6,694 nucleotides of DNA. It comes from Prevotella sp. UBA1395 (GTDB taxonomy: Bacteria > Bacteroidota > Bacteroidia > Bacteroidales > Bacteroidaceae). The translations under genes were made by a program, and so were the position numbers. Shown here one piece after another: positions 1 through 5,602 of this stretch. How positions within the stretch are numbered: the stretch's first letter is position 1; each line of letters starts with the position of its first letter. A model generated the notes under the pieces. The model was given only the letters and a program-made list of their open reading frames with translations. It did no database searches and had not been told where the DNA came from. Location of the stretch: assembly GCA_002305235.1 (NCBI GenBank), contig DBQL01000193.1:9256-15949 (forward strand). Direction: 5' to 3'.

Positions 1-1196
1 TAATAAGGTGATCGTCCGGTCCACGACAAACTGTTTTTCTCAATGCGAAGATTCTCCGGCGATGGCGGTAGGTTGCTGTCGGCCCACGTCATGGCCGGAA
101 CAAGTGCCGGGTAACGATTGAACTCACGGACAAAATCATAGATTCCCTGCTTGTTGTCGGTGAGGAATTTGCCACGGAAATAGGCTTGCCCCATGCCGTA
201 TTGTCGCAAAACCTGAATCTCTCGGGTTACATCGTCCAACTTCCAGTTGCCCTCTTTGGGGTCGAGAAAGTAGATGCCCAGTCCGGGGGCGATGGTTTTG
301 CCATCGCTTTGCTCGGCCCAGTCAATGGCAAAGGGAAAGAATTGGTTGTCACGGAAATACATCATTGGATAGAGCTGGTCCATCAATCCGCTGCGCAACC
401 AGCCTTGGGCATCTTGGCAGACCTTGGTATAGGCATTCCATCCGTGGCTCCAATAGCGTGAGAGGTCGTCGAACTTACCGATCGGCGAGCAACTCATTTT
501 TACCCAAGGCTTGAGCGTTTTCACCCGGTTGGTGATGGCTCGGACGATGGAGGTGATATTGTTTCGTCCTTGATCGCGCGATACCTTGAGCGTCCATGTT
601 TCGGGATAGCGGATATAATCGAGGTGGATGCCGTCAACGTTATAGTTGCGGACAATCTCCTCGCAGATGTCGGCAAGGTAGGAGGCGGTACGTGGATTCT
701 CCGGATTCATATACCCTTCGGGGCCTATGCGCTTGGCTACGCCGGGCAACAGCTTGTTGATGTTTCTCACACCGAGTTTATCCCATTTGCCGATGGGTAT
801 TGTCACCACCCACGCATGAAGCTCCATGCCCCGCCTATGGCATTCGTCTATGGCAAAGCGCAGGGCGTCATAGCCCGGCGACCGCCCCGGGAATCCACTG
901 AGACAACCATCCCACGGCTCATATTTTGAGGGGTAGATGACAGTGCCCCGGATGCGTGTTTGCAGCAGAACGGTGTTGATGCCGGCCTGTTGATATAGGT
1001 CGAGAAGGGATAGAAGCTCTTTTTTCTGCCGCTCGATACTACCGGTTGACTGCGCGTATGAATGCGGCCAGTCGAGGCCTCCGATGGTGGTGAGCCATAC
1101 AGCGCGAACTTCTCGCTTGGGCGACGTGAACGATTGCGCCTGCAATGAAAAACAAATGGAAAGAATATAGAATAATAGGGAGATCCGTTTGTGCAT
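1..1196 (-). CDS. Secreted GHL10-type (family 10-like) glycosyl hydrolase, C-terminus cut by window edge
   Basis: The minus-strand frame is open from the ATG at 1196 to the window edge: 398 full codons, with the next codon beginning TA. Residues 1-20 form a signal peptide (basic start, hydrophobic core, LQA before Gln21) with no convincing lipobox, so export to the periplasm or cell surface is expected. The mature protein opens with REVRAVWLTTIGGLDWP (28-44), the hallmark start of the glycosyl hydrolase-like 10 barrel (PF02638). Further barrel motifs are HAWVV (127-131), DGIHLDYIRYP (188-198, with acidic residues on a strand end, the likely catalytic region) and MDQLYPMMY (272-280). Around residue 377 a PPSPENLRI linker begins, suggesting a C-terminal fibronectin III-like domain that continues outside. 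E. coli DigH (YddW), of the same family, cleaves denuded peptidoglycan strands; whether this protein acts on peptidoglycan or another glycan is not visible. Family assignment is firm, substrate unknown. The gene is transcribed divergently from the barrel gene. Confidence 0.9.
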   Translation of the reverse strand, partial: MHKRISLLFYILSICFSLQAQSFTSPKREVRAVWLTTIGGLDWPHSYAQSTGSIERQKKELLSLLDLYQQAGINTVLLQTRIRGTVIYPSKYEPWDGCLSGFPGRSPGYDALRFAIDECHRRGMELHAWVVTIPIGKWDKLGVRNINKLLPGVAKRIGPEGYMNPENPRTASYLADICEEIVRNYNVDGIHLDYIRYPETWTLKVSRDQGRNNITSIVRAITNRVKTLKPWVKMSCSPIGKFDDLSRYWSHGWNAYTKVCQDAQGWLRSGLMDQLYPMMYFRDNQFFPFAIDWAEQSDGKTIAPGLGIYFLDPKEGNWKLDDVTREIQVLRQYGMGQAYFRGKFLTDNKQGIYDFVREFNRYPALVPAMTWADSNLPPSPENLRIEKNSLSWTGRSPY

Positions 1197-1215
1197 GTGA
1201 TCGATGATTTGTGCA

Positions 1216-1247
1216 CAAAGGTAGTTATATTTTTTCGTTATTTCAAA
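1216..1247 (-). promoter_or_regulatory. Bacteroidetes-type promoter for the glycosyl hydrolase gene
   Basis: Read on the minus strand, TTTG (1247-1244) is followed by a 20-nt spacer and TACCTTTG (1223-1216). This matches the Bacteroidetes consensus TTTG-N19-21-TAnnTTTG exactly. Transcription would begin near 1209, leaving a leader of only about a dozen bases before the ATG at 1196. The element overlaps the opposing promoter at 1234-1264. Confidence 0.75.
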
Positions 1248-1264
1248 AAATAGCATTACTTTTG
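1234..1264 (+). promoter_or_regulatory. Bacteroidetes-type promoter for the outer-membrane barrel gene
   Basis: TACTTTTG (1257-1264) fits the TAnnTTTG -7 box. The upstream element is a weaker TTCG at 1234-1237, at 19-nt spacing. Transcription would start near 1271, giving a leader of about 135 nt before the ATG at 1407. Its -33 half lies inside the minus-strand promoter at 1216-1247, so the two polymerases would probably compete for the site. Confidence 0.5.
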
Positions 1265-1270
1265 CATACG

Positions 1271-1406
1271 TGTCACAATGCTTTTGCTTGGCAAGAGCGT
1301 ATTTGTGAAGACGTATGATCAAGTCTACCAATTTAATAAGGTGAGCCGTTGCGGATGAATGTCTGACGGGTCTGATCTCATCAAGAACAACAATAATTTT
1401 TGATTT
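1271..1406 (+). other. Long 5' leader of the barrel gene, with two abutting small ORFs of unknown status
   Basis: This is the presumed untranslated leader of the beta-barrel gene. It contains an ATG at 1278 opening 26 codons that end at TGA 1356-1358, and an ATG at 1359, immediately after, opening 14 codons that end at TGA 1401-1403, three bases before the barrel ATG. A short direct repeat, GTCTGA CGG GTCTGA, lies at about 1361-1375. I recognise no known riboswitch. The small ORFs may be chance; no recognisable domain or clear ribosome binding site supports them. Confidence 0.3.
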
Positions 1407-1889
1407 ATGAAAAAGATTTTCATGCTTTTGACTGCGCTGATGCTGACCCTTTCTGCCAGTGCACAGTTTGAGGAAGGAAAGAAGTATGCAGGTGCTTCCT
1501 TATCAGGATTTGACCTGAGTTATAACGGAATCAAAGAACTGAGCTTGGGCGTTTCGGGTAAGGCCGGATATTTTGCGGCTGACAATTTGATGCTGCTCGG
1601 CGAGGTAGGTTATCAGCATGATGGTAAAGACGCGTCTCATCAGTTTACTGTGGGTGCCGGCGGACGATACTATATCATACAGAATGGTATTTTCTTGGGT
1701 GCCAACTGCAAATTTGTTCACGGCAGTGGCGGATATAATGACCTGATGCCCGGCGTCGAGGTGGGGTATGCGTTCTTTGTCAGTCGCACGGTGACCATTG
1801 AGCCGTCATTATATTATCAGCAGAGTTTCAAGAAGCACTCCGACTATTCTACCATTGGGCTGAATATCGGATTTGGTATTTATTTGTAA
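1407..1889 (+). CDS. Small outer-membrane beta-barrel protein (OMP_b-brl type)
   Basis: The product has 160 residues. Residues 1-19 are a clear signal peptide (MKK start, hydrophobic core, SASA before Gln20). The mature 141 residues are rich in Gly, Tyr, Phe and Ser and show alternating hydrophobic stretches, such as YAGASLSGFDLSY, LSLGVSGKAGYFAA, LMLLGEVGYQH, FTVGAGGRYYI, IFLGANCKFV, PGVEVGYAFFV, VTIEPSLYYQQ and IGLNIGFGIYL. That is about eight strands, fitting a small eight-stranded barrel of the outer-membrane beta-barrel domain class (PF13505-like). There is no catalytic motif and the specific function is unknown; structural or adhesive roles are usual for the class. The ATG sits after an AT-rich stretch without a Shine-Dalgarno sequence, normal for Bacteroidetes. 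A promoter lies about 140 nt upstream. Only 51 nt separate it from recR, so read-through into recR is plausible. Confidence 0.8.
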   Translation: MKKIFMLLTALMLTLSASAQFEEGKKYAGASLSGFDLSYNGIKELSLGVSGKAGYFAADNLMLLGEVGYQHDGKDASHQFTVGAGGRYYIIQNGIFLGANCKFVHGSGGYNDLMPGVEVGYAFFVSRTVTIEPSLYYQQSFKKHSDYSTIGLNIGFGIYL

Positions 1890-1940
1890 TCAGTCATTAC
1901 CCTTAGCGATAGGTTCAGAATCCTATTTTCACTCTTTTCA

Positions 1941-2546
1941 ATGGAACAATATCCCTCAGCACTATTGGAGAAGGCAGTATCTGAGTTCAGCAAGCTCCCC
2001 GGAATAGGGCGTAAGACAGCCTTGCGCCTTGTGCTGCATTTGCTTCGTCAGCCTGTCGAGAATGTGAATGCCTTTGCTGATGCGATGTCGTATGTGCGTT
2101 CCAATATCAAGTATTGCAAGATTTGTCACAACATAAGCGATACTGATGTCTGTTCAACTTGTGACGACCCGCAACGTGACTCCTCCACGATTTGCGTGGT
2201 AGAGAATGTTCAGGATGTGATGGCGGTGGAGAGTACGCAGCAGTATCATGGTCTGTACCATGTGCTTGGGGGGGTGATCTCTCCGATGGATGGCATCGCG
2301 CCGGGCGACTTGGAAATCGACTCGCTTGTCGAGCGAGTGGCCCAAGGCCATGTCAAGGAGGTGATATTTGCCTTGAGCTCGACGATGGAGGGCGACACAA
2401 CCAATTTTTATCTCTCACGACAATTGAAGCAATATCCGGTGAAACTCTCTCTGATTGCAAGAGGAATAGCCGTTGGAAACGAGTTGGAATATGCCGATGA
2501 GGTGACCCTTGGACGGTCAATCCTCAACCGGACACCATTGATTTAA
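1941..2546 (+). CDS. recR: Recombination mediator protein RecR
   Basis: This 201-residue product is full length for RecR, which is usually about 200. Domains appear in the expected order: a helix-hairpin-helix with LPGIGRKTA (19-27), a four-cysteine zinc finger with C59, C62, C71 and C74, a Toprim domain beginning [14 protein letters not shown] (84-97) with the conserved acidic Glu88, and the downstream [10 protein letters not shown] (109-118). The C-terminal part carries the Walker-B-like region and [19 protein letters not shown] (172-190), as in the family. RecR acts in the cytoplasm with RecO, and RecF in many bacteria, to load RecA onto SSB-coated single-stranded DNA during gap repair. 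All key residues are present and the start is unambiguous (MEQYPS, typical of Bacteroidales). No strong promoter is seen in the 51 nt upstream. The next gene starts 9 nt after the stop, suggesting a shared transcript. Confidence 0.97.
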   Translation: MEQYPSALLEKAVSEFSKLPGIGRKTALRLVLHLLRQPVENVNAFADAMSYVRSNIKYCKICHNISDTDVCSTCDDPQRDSSTICVVENVQDVMAVESTQQYHGLYHVLGGVISPMDGIAPGDLEIDSLVERVAQGHVKEVIFALSSTMEGDTTNFYLSRQLKQYPVKLSLIARGIAVGNELEYADEVTLGRSILNRTPLI

Positions 2547-2555
2547 GAAAACGAT

Positions 2556-2984
2556 ATGATATCTTCCGTAAGAAAAGCCTTACTTGCCGTATTCACCGTC
2601 TCACTTGTGTTGTGCCTGTTGATGATAGGCTTGTATGAGACGGAACTGTTGATTTCCGGCGATATGCAGGGTGATAAGATTGTGGAATATTATGTGGTGG
2701 CTTTCATGGAGCTTGTCACGATCTGCAGCATTCCGTTAGCCTTGAGGTTGTTCAAGTTTGGATTTGTCAGGCGTGCGATAGCACAGAACCCTTCCCGGGG
2801 GCTTACCCGGTGGGGAATTATCAGACTATTGCTTATCTGTTTGCCCATGATAGCCAACACGTTCCTGTACTATCAGTTCATGAACGTGGCTTTGGGATAC
2901 ATGGCTATCATCGATTTGCTGTGCTTGGTTTTTGTTTATCCGTCAGAAAGCAGGTGTCAGCAGGAATTGGAGATAAAGGTTTGA
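2556..2984 (+). CDS. Four-helix integral membrane protein of unknown function
   Basis: The product has 142 residues and I do not recognise a named family with certainty. Four hydrophobic segments stand out: about 8-26 (LLAVFTVSLVLCLLMIGLY), 46-66 (YYVVAFMELVTICSIPLALRL), 87-106 (GIIRLLLICLPMIANTFLYY) and 109-128 (NVALGYMAIIDLLCLVFVYP). A basic loop (FGFVRRAIAQNPSRGLTRW, about 68-86) between helices 2 and 3 would lie in the cytoplasm, placing both termini there too. No catalytic motif is visible. It starts 9 nt after recR, and its stop codon overlaps the TTG start of the glycosyltransferase. Such coupling hints that it may assist the membrane-associated glycosyltransferase, but that is inference. 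Small hypothetical membrane proteins in this position are, from memory, common in Bacteroidales. Confidence 0.8.
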   Translation: MISSVRKALLAVFTVSLVLCLLMIGLYETELLISGDMQGDKIVEYYVVAFMELVTICSIPLALRLFKFGFVRRAIAQNPSRGLTRWGIIRLLLICLPMIANTFLYYQFMNVALGYMAIIDLLCLVFVYPSESRCQQELEIKV

Positions 2985-4159
2985 AGCTCTCGGTCATTAT
3001 AGTAAGCTATAACGTCAGGTATTACCTTGACCAATGTTTACGCTCCGTCCAACAGGCCGTTCAGGGGTTGGAGGCGGAAGTCATCGTTGTGGACAACGCG
3101 TCACAAGATGACAGTGTTCGTTTTCTTTCTGCAGTTTTTCCGTGGGTGACTTTTATCCCGGTGCAAGAAAACCTTGGATTTGCCAAAGCCAACAACATGG
3201 CTATCAGGAAGAGCAAGGGCGAGTATGTGCTTTTGTTGAATCCTGATACGCTTGTCGGTGAGGAGGTTTTGAGAGACGCTGTGCAGTTCATGGAAACCCA
3301 TCCGAGGAGTGGTGGGGTGGGGGTAAGAATGCTTCGCACCGATGGAGAGGATGCCTTGGAATCTCGACGGGGAGTACCCACGCCCATGACCTCATTCTAC
3401 AAGATGGTCGGTCTATGCGCGCGTTATCCATCTCACAGGTTGTTCGGGAAGTATTATATGGGCTATCTGCCTTGGGATAAACCTTCCCGGATAGAGATTA
3501 TCAGTGGTGCTTTCTGCATGCTGAGACGCAGGGCTTTAGACGAGATAGGCCTTCTTGACGAGGATTTTTTCATGTATGGCGAAGATATCGATTTGAGTTT
3601 TCGATTGCTTCAGGGTGGATGGGAGAATTGGTATTTGCCATTGAAGATACTGCATTATAAGGGTGAGAGCACGCAGAAGACCAATTTCCGCTATGTTCAT
3701 GTGTTTTACGAGGCTATGTTCATCTTCATTCGTAAACATTATGGGCATCTTAGTTTTTTCCTTTCGTTTCCCATTCGCATTGGTATTTACATGAAGGCTG
3801 GTTTGGCTCTTCTGTCTACGATGTGGAAAAAAGTGAAAATCCGTTTGGGTATGCGTAGCTTGAATCGTACCGTACGAAAGCATTATCTTTTCGATGTCGA
3901 CGAAGACCATAGGGAAGAGTGCCGGCAACTCATGGAAAAGCATGGACTGACTGCCACGTTTGTCGGAGTCGACATCGAATGGGAAAGTTTCTTCCATGAT
4001 GATTCTGAGGTGTTGACCTATTATGTCTACGATATGGCTAAGTTTTCCTTCAGGGAGATTCTCGAACACCTTTCTGCGTCGCGGGAGTGCGACCGACAAA
4101 TTGCCATATATAATCCTGCACGTGGTCTGCTCATCACCGATTCCGAAATTTTATATTAG
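2981..4159 (+). CDS. Family 2 glycosyltransferase (GT-A fold) with an unassigned C-terminal extension
   Basis: This product of 392 residues starts at TTG 2981. The frame stays open back to an ATG at 2810, but the GT2 fold begins exactly at KLSVIIVSYN, the TTG overlaps the upstream stop as TTGA, and a GGAG lies 8 nt before it; the extra 57 codons have no GT2 character. Motifs are VIVVDNASQDDS (34-45) for the nucleotide-sugar site, NLGFAKANN (64-72), the DxD-equivalent LLLNPDT (84-90), ISGAFCMLRR (174-183) and the acceptor/catalytic MYGEDIDLSFR (198-208) with ED in the ED-Y region. This matches the WcaA/rhamnosyltransferase-like GT2 branch, which transfers a sugar from a nucleotide donor during envelope polysaccharide synthesis. 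Residues about 254-280 are hydrophobic and may associate with the inner membrane. The last about 95 residues (about 298-392) form a soluble tail I cannot assign. Donor and acceptor are unknown. Confidence 0.9.
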   Translation: MKLSVIIVSYNVRYYLDQCLRSVQQAVQGLEAEVIVVDNASQDDSVRFLSAVFPWVTFIPVQENLGFAKANNMAIRKSKGEYVLLLNPDTLVGEEVLRDAVQFMETHPRSGGVGVRMLRTDGEDALESRRGVPTPMTSFYKMVGLCARYPSHRLFGKYYMGYLPWDKPSRIEIISGAFCMLRRRALDEIGLLDEDFFMYGEDIDLSFRLLQGGWENWYLPLKILHYKGESTQKTNFRYVHVFYEAMFIFIRKHYGHLSFFLSFPIRIGIYMKAGLALLSTMWKKVKIRLGMRSLNRTVRKHYLFDVDEDHREECRQLMEKHGLTATFVGVDIEWESFFHDDSEVLTYYVYDMAKFSFREILEHLSASRECDRQIAIYNPARGLLITDSEILY

Positions 4160-4162
4160 CCT

Positions 4163-4684
4163 ATGGATAACTTACCTCCGATAAAACTCCGTGCCATAGA
4201 ACCGGAAGACTTAGAGATCCTATATCAGATAGAGAACAATCAGGAATTGTGGAATGTTGGTATTACCAATGTACCATATTCTCGGTTTGCCCTGCATGAA
4301 TACCTTGCCGGTATCACCGGAGATATCTACACCGATAAGCAGCTCAGGCTCATCATTGAGGATGCAGAGGGCGAGACGGTAGGCATCGTTGATCTTGCCA
4401 ATTTTGTTCCGCAGCACCGCCGTGCGGAAGTTGGCATCGTGATACAAGAGAGGTATCGTGACCGGGGATTTGCCAAAGCGGCTTTGCTTCATCTCATCAG
4501 GTATTCTCATGAGGTGATCCATCTTCATCAAATGTATGCCATTATCGACAGTCAAAACGAAAATTGTCTTCATGTCTTCGAAGAAGTTGGCTTTCAAAAT
4601 GTTGCGGAGTTGAAGAGCTGGCTGTATGATGGCGTGTGCTATCGGGATGTAACGATCATGCAATTTTTTTTAGAAAATATTTAA
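4163..4684 (+). CDS. GNAT-family N-acetyltransferase, SpeG/RimL-like
   Basis: The product has 173 residues, typical for a single-domain GNAT. It begins IKLRAIEPEDLEILYQIENN (7-26), which resembles the start of SpeG (VKLRPLEREDL...QLDNN). The block HRRAEVGIVIQERYRDRGFA (85-104) contains the acetyl-CoA pyrophosphate-binding motif R99-D-R-G102-F-A104. Then come MYAIIDSQNENCLHVFEEVGF (124-144) with the conserved Asn, and a C-terminal DGVCYRDV (156-163). The HRRAE block and NEN...GF pattern match spermidine N-acetyltransferase SpeG more closely than a generic RimI, so polyamine acetylation is a reasonable guess. RimJ/RimL-type protein or amino-sugar acetylation cannot be excluded. It begins 3 nt after the glycosyltransferase stop and is the last gene of the row. 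If the row is functionally linked, it could instead acetylate a glycan precursor; nothing in the sequence decides this. Confidence 0.87.
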   Translation: MDNLPPIKLRAIEPEDLEILYQIENNQELWNVGITNVPYSRFALHEYLAGITGDIYTDKQLRLIIEDAEGETVGIVDLANFVPQHRRAEVGIVIQERYRDRGFAKAALLHLIRYSHEVIHLHQMYAIIDSQNENCLHVFEEVGFQNVAELKSWLYDGVCYRDVTIMQFFLENI

Positions 4685-4691
4685 GATTTTA

Positions 4692-4723
4692 TTTGGTGGA
4701 ATAGAATAAAAGCACTACCTTTG
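4692..4723 (+). promoter_or_regulatory. Consensus Bacteroidetes promoter for the tRNA-Asp pair
   Basis: TTTG (4692-4695), a 20-nt spacer and TACCTTTG (4716-4723) match the consensus fully. It begins 8 nt after the acetyltransferase stop. Transcription should start near 4730, giving a leader of about 34 nt before the first tRNA. Confidence 0.8.
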
Positions 4724-4763
4724 CAGCCGTAAAATTCAGACAGGCAGTAAGTCCTATGAATTT

Positions 4764-4837
4764 GGTGCGTTAGTTCAGCTGGTTAGAATGCCTGCCTGTC
4801 ACGCAGGAGGTCACGGGTTCGAGTCCCGTACGCACCG
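4764..4837 (+). tRNA. tRNA-Asp (anticodon GTC), copy 1
   Basis: This 74-nt gene folds as a complete cloverleaf. The acceptor stem is GGTGCGT/ACGCACC with discriminator G. The D arm is GTTC/GAAT, the anticodon stem CCTGC/GCAGG with loop CTGTCAC (anticodon GTC, reading GAC/GAU), and the T arm ACGGG/CCCGT with TTCGAGT. The 3' CCA is not encoded (GCT follows), so it must be added by nucleotidyltransferase. It is identical in all 74 positions to the copy starting at 4863. Confidence 0.97.
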
Positions 4838-4862
4838 CTTTACATATTTATTTACATACAAT

Positions 4863-4936
4863 GGTGCGTTAGTTCAGCTGGTTAGAATGCCTGCCTGTCA
4901 CGCAGGAGGTCACGGGTTCGAGTCCCGTACGCACCG
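4863..4936 (+). tRNA. tRNA-Asp (anticodon GTC), copy 2
   Basis: This is an exact 74-nt duplicate of the gene starting at 4764, displaced by 99 nt, with a 25-nt AT-rich spacer between the two. All stems and the GTC anticodon are the same. No separate promoter is seen in the spacer, so both copies probably come from one precursor transcript. CCA is not encoded. Confidence 0.97.
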
Positions 4937-4989
4937 CAGTTCTTTGCTTTCAATTTGAAAGTATTCTCTCGATAATCTTATTTGTTTTG

Positions 4990-5011
4990 ACTTATATCAA
5001 GAAATATAAGT
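4990..5011 (+). terminator. Possible AT-rich hairpin after the tRNA-Asp pair
   Basis: ACTTATAT (4990-4997), a 6-nt loop and ATATAAGT (5004-5011) form an 8-bp hairpin followed only by TTTC. It could end the tRNA transcript, but it lacks GC pairs and a long T run. A smaller palindrome, CTTTCAA-T-TTGAAAG, lies at 4947-4961. Confidence 0.25.
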
Positions 5012-5046
5012 TTCAATCCATACAAGTAATAGTTTCCTTACATGAA

Positions 5047-5079
5047 ATTGATGCAATTAAAATAAAAGTATTAATTTTG
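5047..5079 (+). promoter_or_regulatory. Bacteroidetes promoter for the H1-like winged-helix gene
   Basis: ATTG (5047-5050), a 21-nt spacer and TAATTTTG (5072-5079) fit the consensus, with one mismatch in the upstream box. Transcription would start near 5086, leaving an AT-rich leader of about 54 nt before the ATG at 5140. Confidence 0.6.
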
Positions 5080-5139
5080 TACTCAATAAGTTATAAAGCG
5101 TCTTGTGAATTCTAATATTTTAATATTATTTACTTAGTT

Positions 5140-5436
5140 ATGGTAGAAAAGAAAGCAGCAGAAAAGAAAGTAGCCACTAAAGCTACAACAGCCACAAAGG
5201 CAAAGACCGTTAAGAAGGCAGCAGCCCAGAAGTCAGAAGTTTTGGTTGACGCAGAGAATGCGGGTTTCCGCGCCGGTGATGTGTATCAGGCCCTGTCTGC
5301 AGCAGGTGAGGCTTTGTCAGTAGCACAGCTCGCTTCAGCAACACAGAAGACCGAGACTGAGGTTTTGCTCGGTATTGGTTGGCTTCTGAAAGAAGGTAAG
5401 GTAAAAGGTGAAAACGGCAAGGTGGTTCTTGCATAA
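5140..5436 (+). CDS. Histone H1-like basic tail fused to a winged-helix domain (DUF2582-like)
   Basis: The product has 98 residues in two parts. Residues 1-31 are a low-complexity basic tail (10 Lys, 9 Ala, 5 Thr, no aromatics), with AEKK, ATKA, TKAKTVKKAA patterns like histone H1 C-tails and bacterial Hc1/AlgP proteins. Residues about 39-98 form a compact domain: ENAGFRAGDVYQALSAAG (helix 1), LSVAQLASATQ (helix 2), TETEVLLGIGWLLKEGKV (recognition helix and following turn) and a short wing, KGENGKVVLA. This resembles the winged helix-turn-helix domain DUF2582 (PF10771) known in Bacteroidetes. The likely role is nucleoid-associated DNA binding, with the tail contacting DNA non-specifically; that is inference. 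The gene has its own promoter and a strong terminator, so it is monocistronic, as expected for an abundant chromosomal protein. The start is clear: the ATG follows an AT-rich leader and there is no earlier in-frame start. Confidence 0.85.
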   Translation: MVEKKAAEKKVATKATTATKAKTVKKAAAQKSEVLVDAENAGFRAGDVYQALSAAGEALSVAQLASATQKTETEVLLGIGWLLKEGKVKGENGKVVLA

Positions 5437-5457
5437 ACCTTATATTGGACATTAGAG

Positions 5458-5490
5458 AGCTGCAAACTCGATGAGTTTGTAGCTTTTTTT
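5458..5490 (+). terminator. Strong intrinsic terminator of the H1-like gene
   Basis: AGCTGCAAACTC (5458-5469), loop GAT and GAGTTTGTAGCT (5473-5484) pair over 12 positions with one G-U, and a run of seven T (5484-5490) follows. It begins 21 nt after the stop codon. Confidence 0.9.
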
Positions 5491-5562
5491 GTATCATCTT
5501 CTAAATGATATAAAGACTCGGGGGCTTTTTTTAGTGATACTGATAGGGATACTGAGAATTAT

Positions 5563-5602
5563 TAAAATACGGCTTTTTACGGTAAAATATGGCATTTTAG
5601 GA
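5563..5602. repeat. Two tandem copies of an imperfect 20-bp repeat
   Basis: The copies begin TAAAATACGGCTTTTTACGG (5563-5582) and TAAAATATGGCATTTTAGGA (5583-5602) and agree at 16 of 20 positions. The second copy contains the inverted repeat TAAAAT-ATGGC-ATTTTA (5583-5599). Function is unknown; it could be part of a terminator or a protein-binding site. Confidence 0.5.

Noticed and set aside
186..929. Plus-strand ORFs opposite the hydrolase (186-461 and 570-929)
   Set aside because: They are antisense shadows of a well-supported coding frame and have no recognisable domains or promoters.
848..1216. Minus-strand ORF of 122 codons beginning at a GTG
   Set aside because: It is a shadow in another frame of the glycosyl hydrolase, whose own frame carries a signal peptide and family motifs. 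The ORF composition is rich in Ser, Arg and Pro with no domain.
1909..1929. ATAGG...CCTAT hairpin plus TTTTC between the barrel gene and recR, as a terminator
   Set aside because: The stem is only 5 bp and the T run only four, so I do not call it. Read-through into recR seems as likely.
2810..2980. Upstream ATG extending the glycosyltransferase by 57 codons
   Set aside because: The extension lies entirely within the membrane-protein gene in another frame and has no GT2 features. The TTG at 2981 fits the fold boundary, the TTGA overlap and a GGAG 8 nt before it.
4937..5139. CRISPR or other array in the AT-rich gap
   Set aside because: Only single small palindromes and a promoter are seen, with no regularly spaced repeats.
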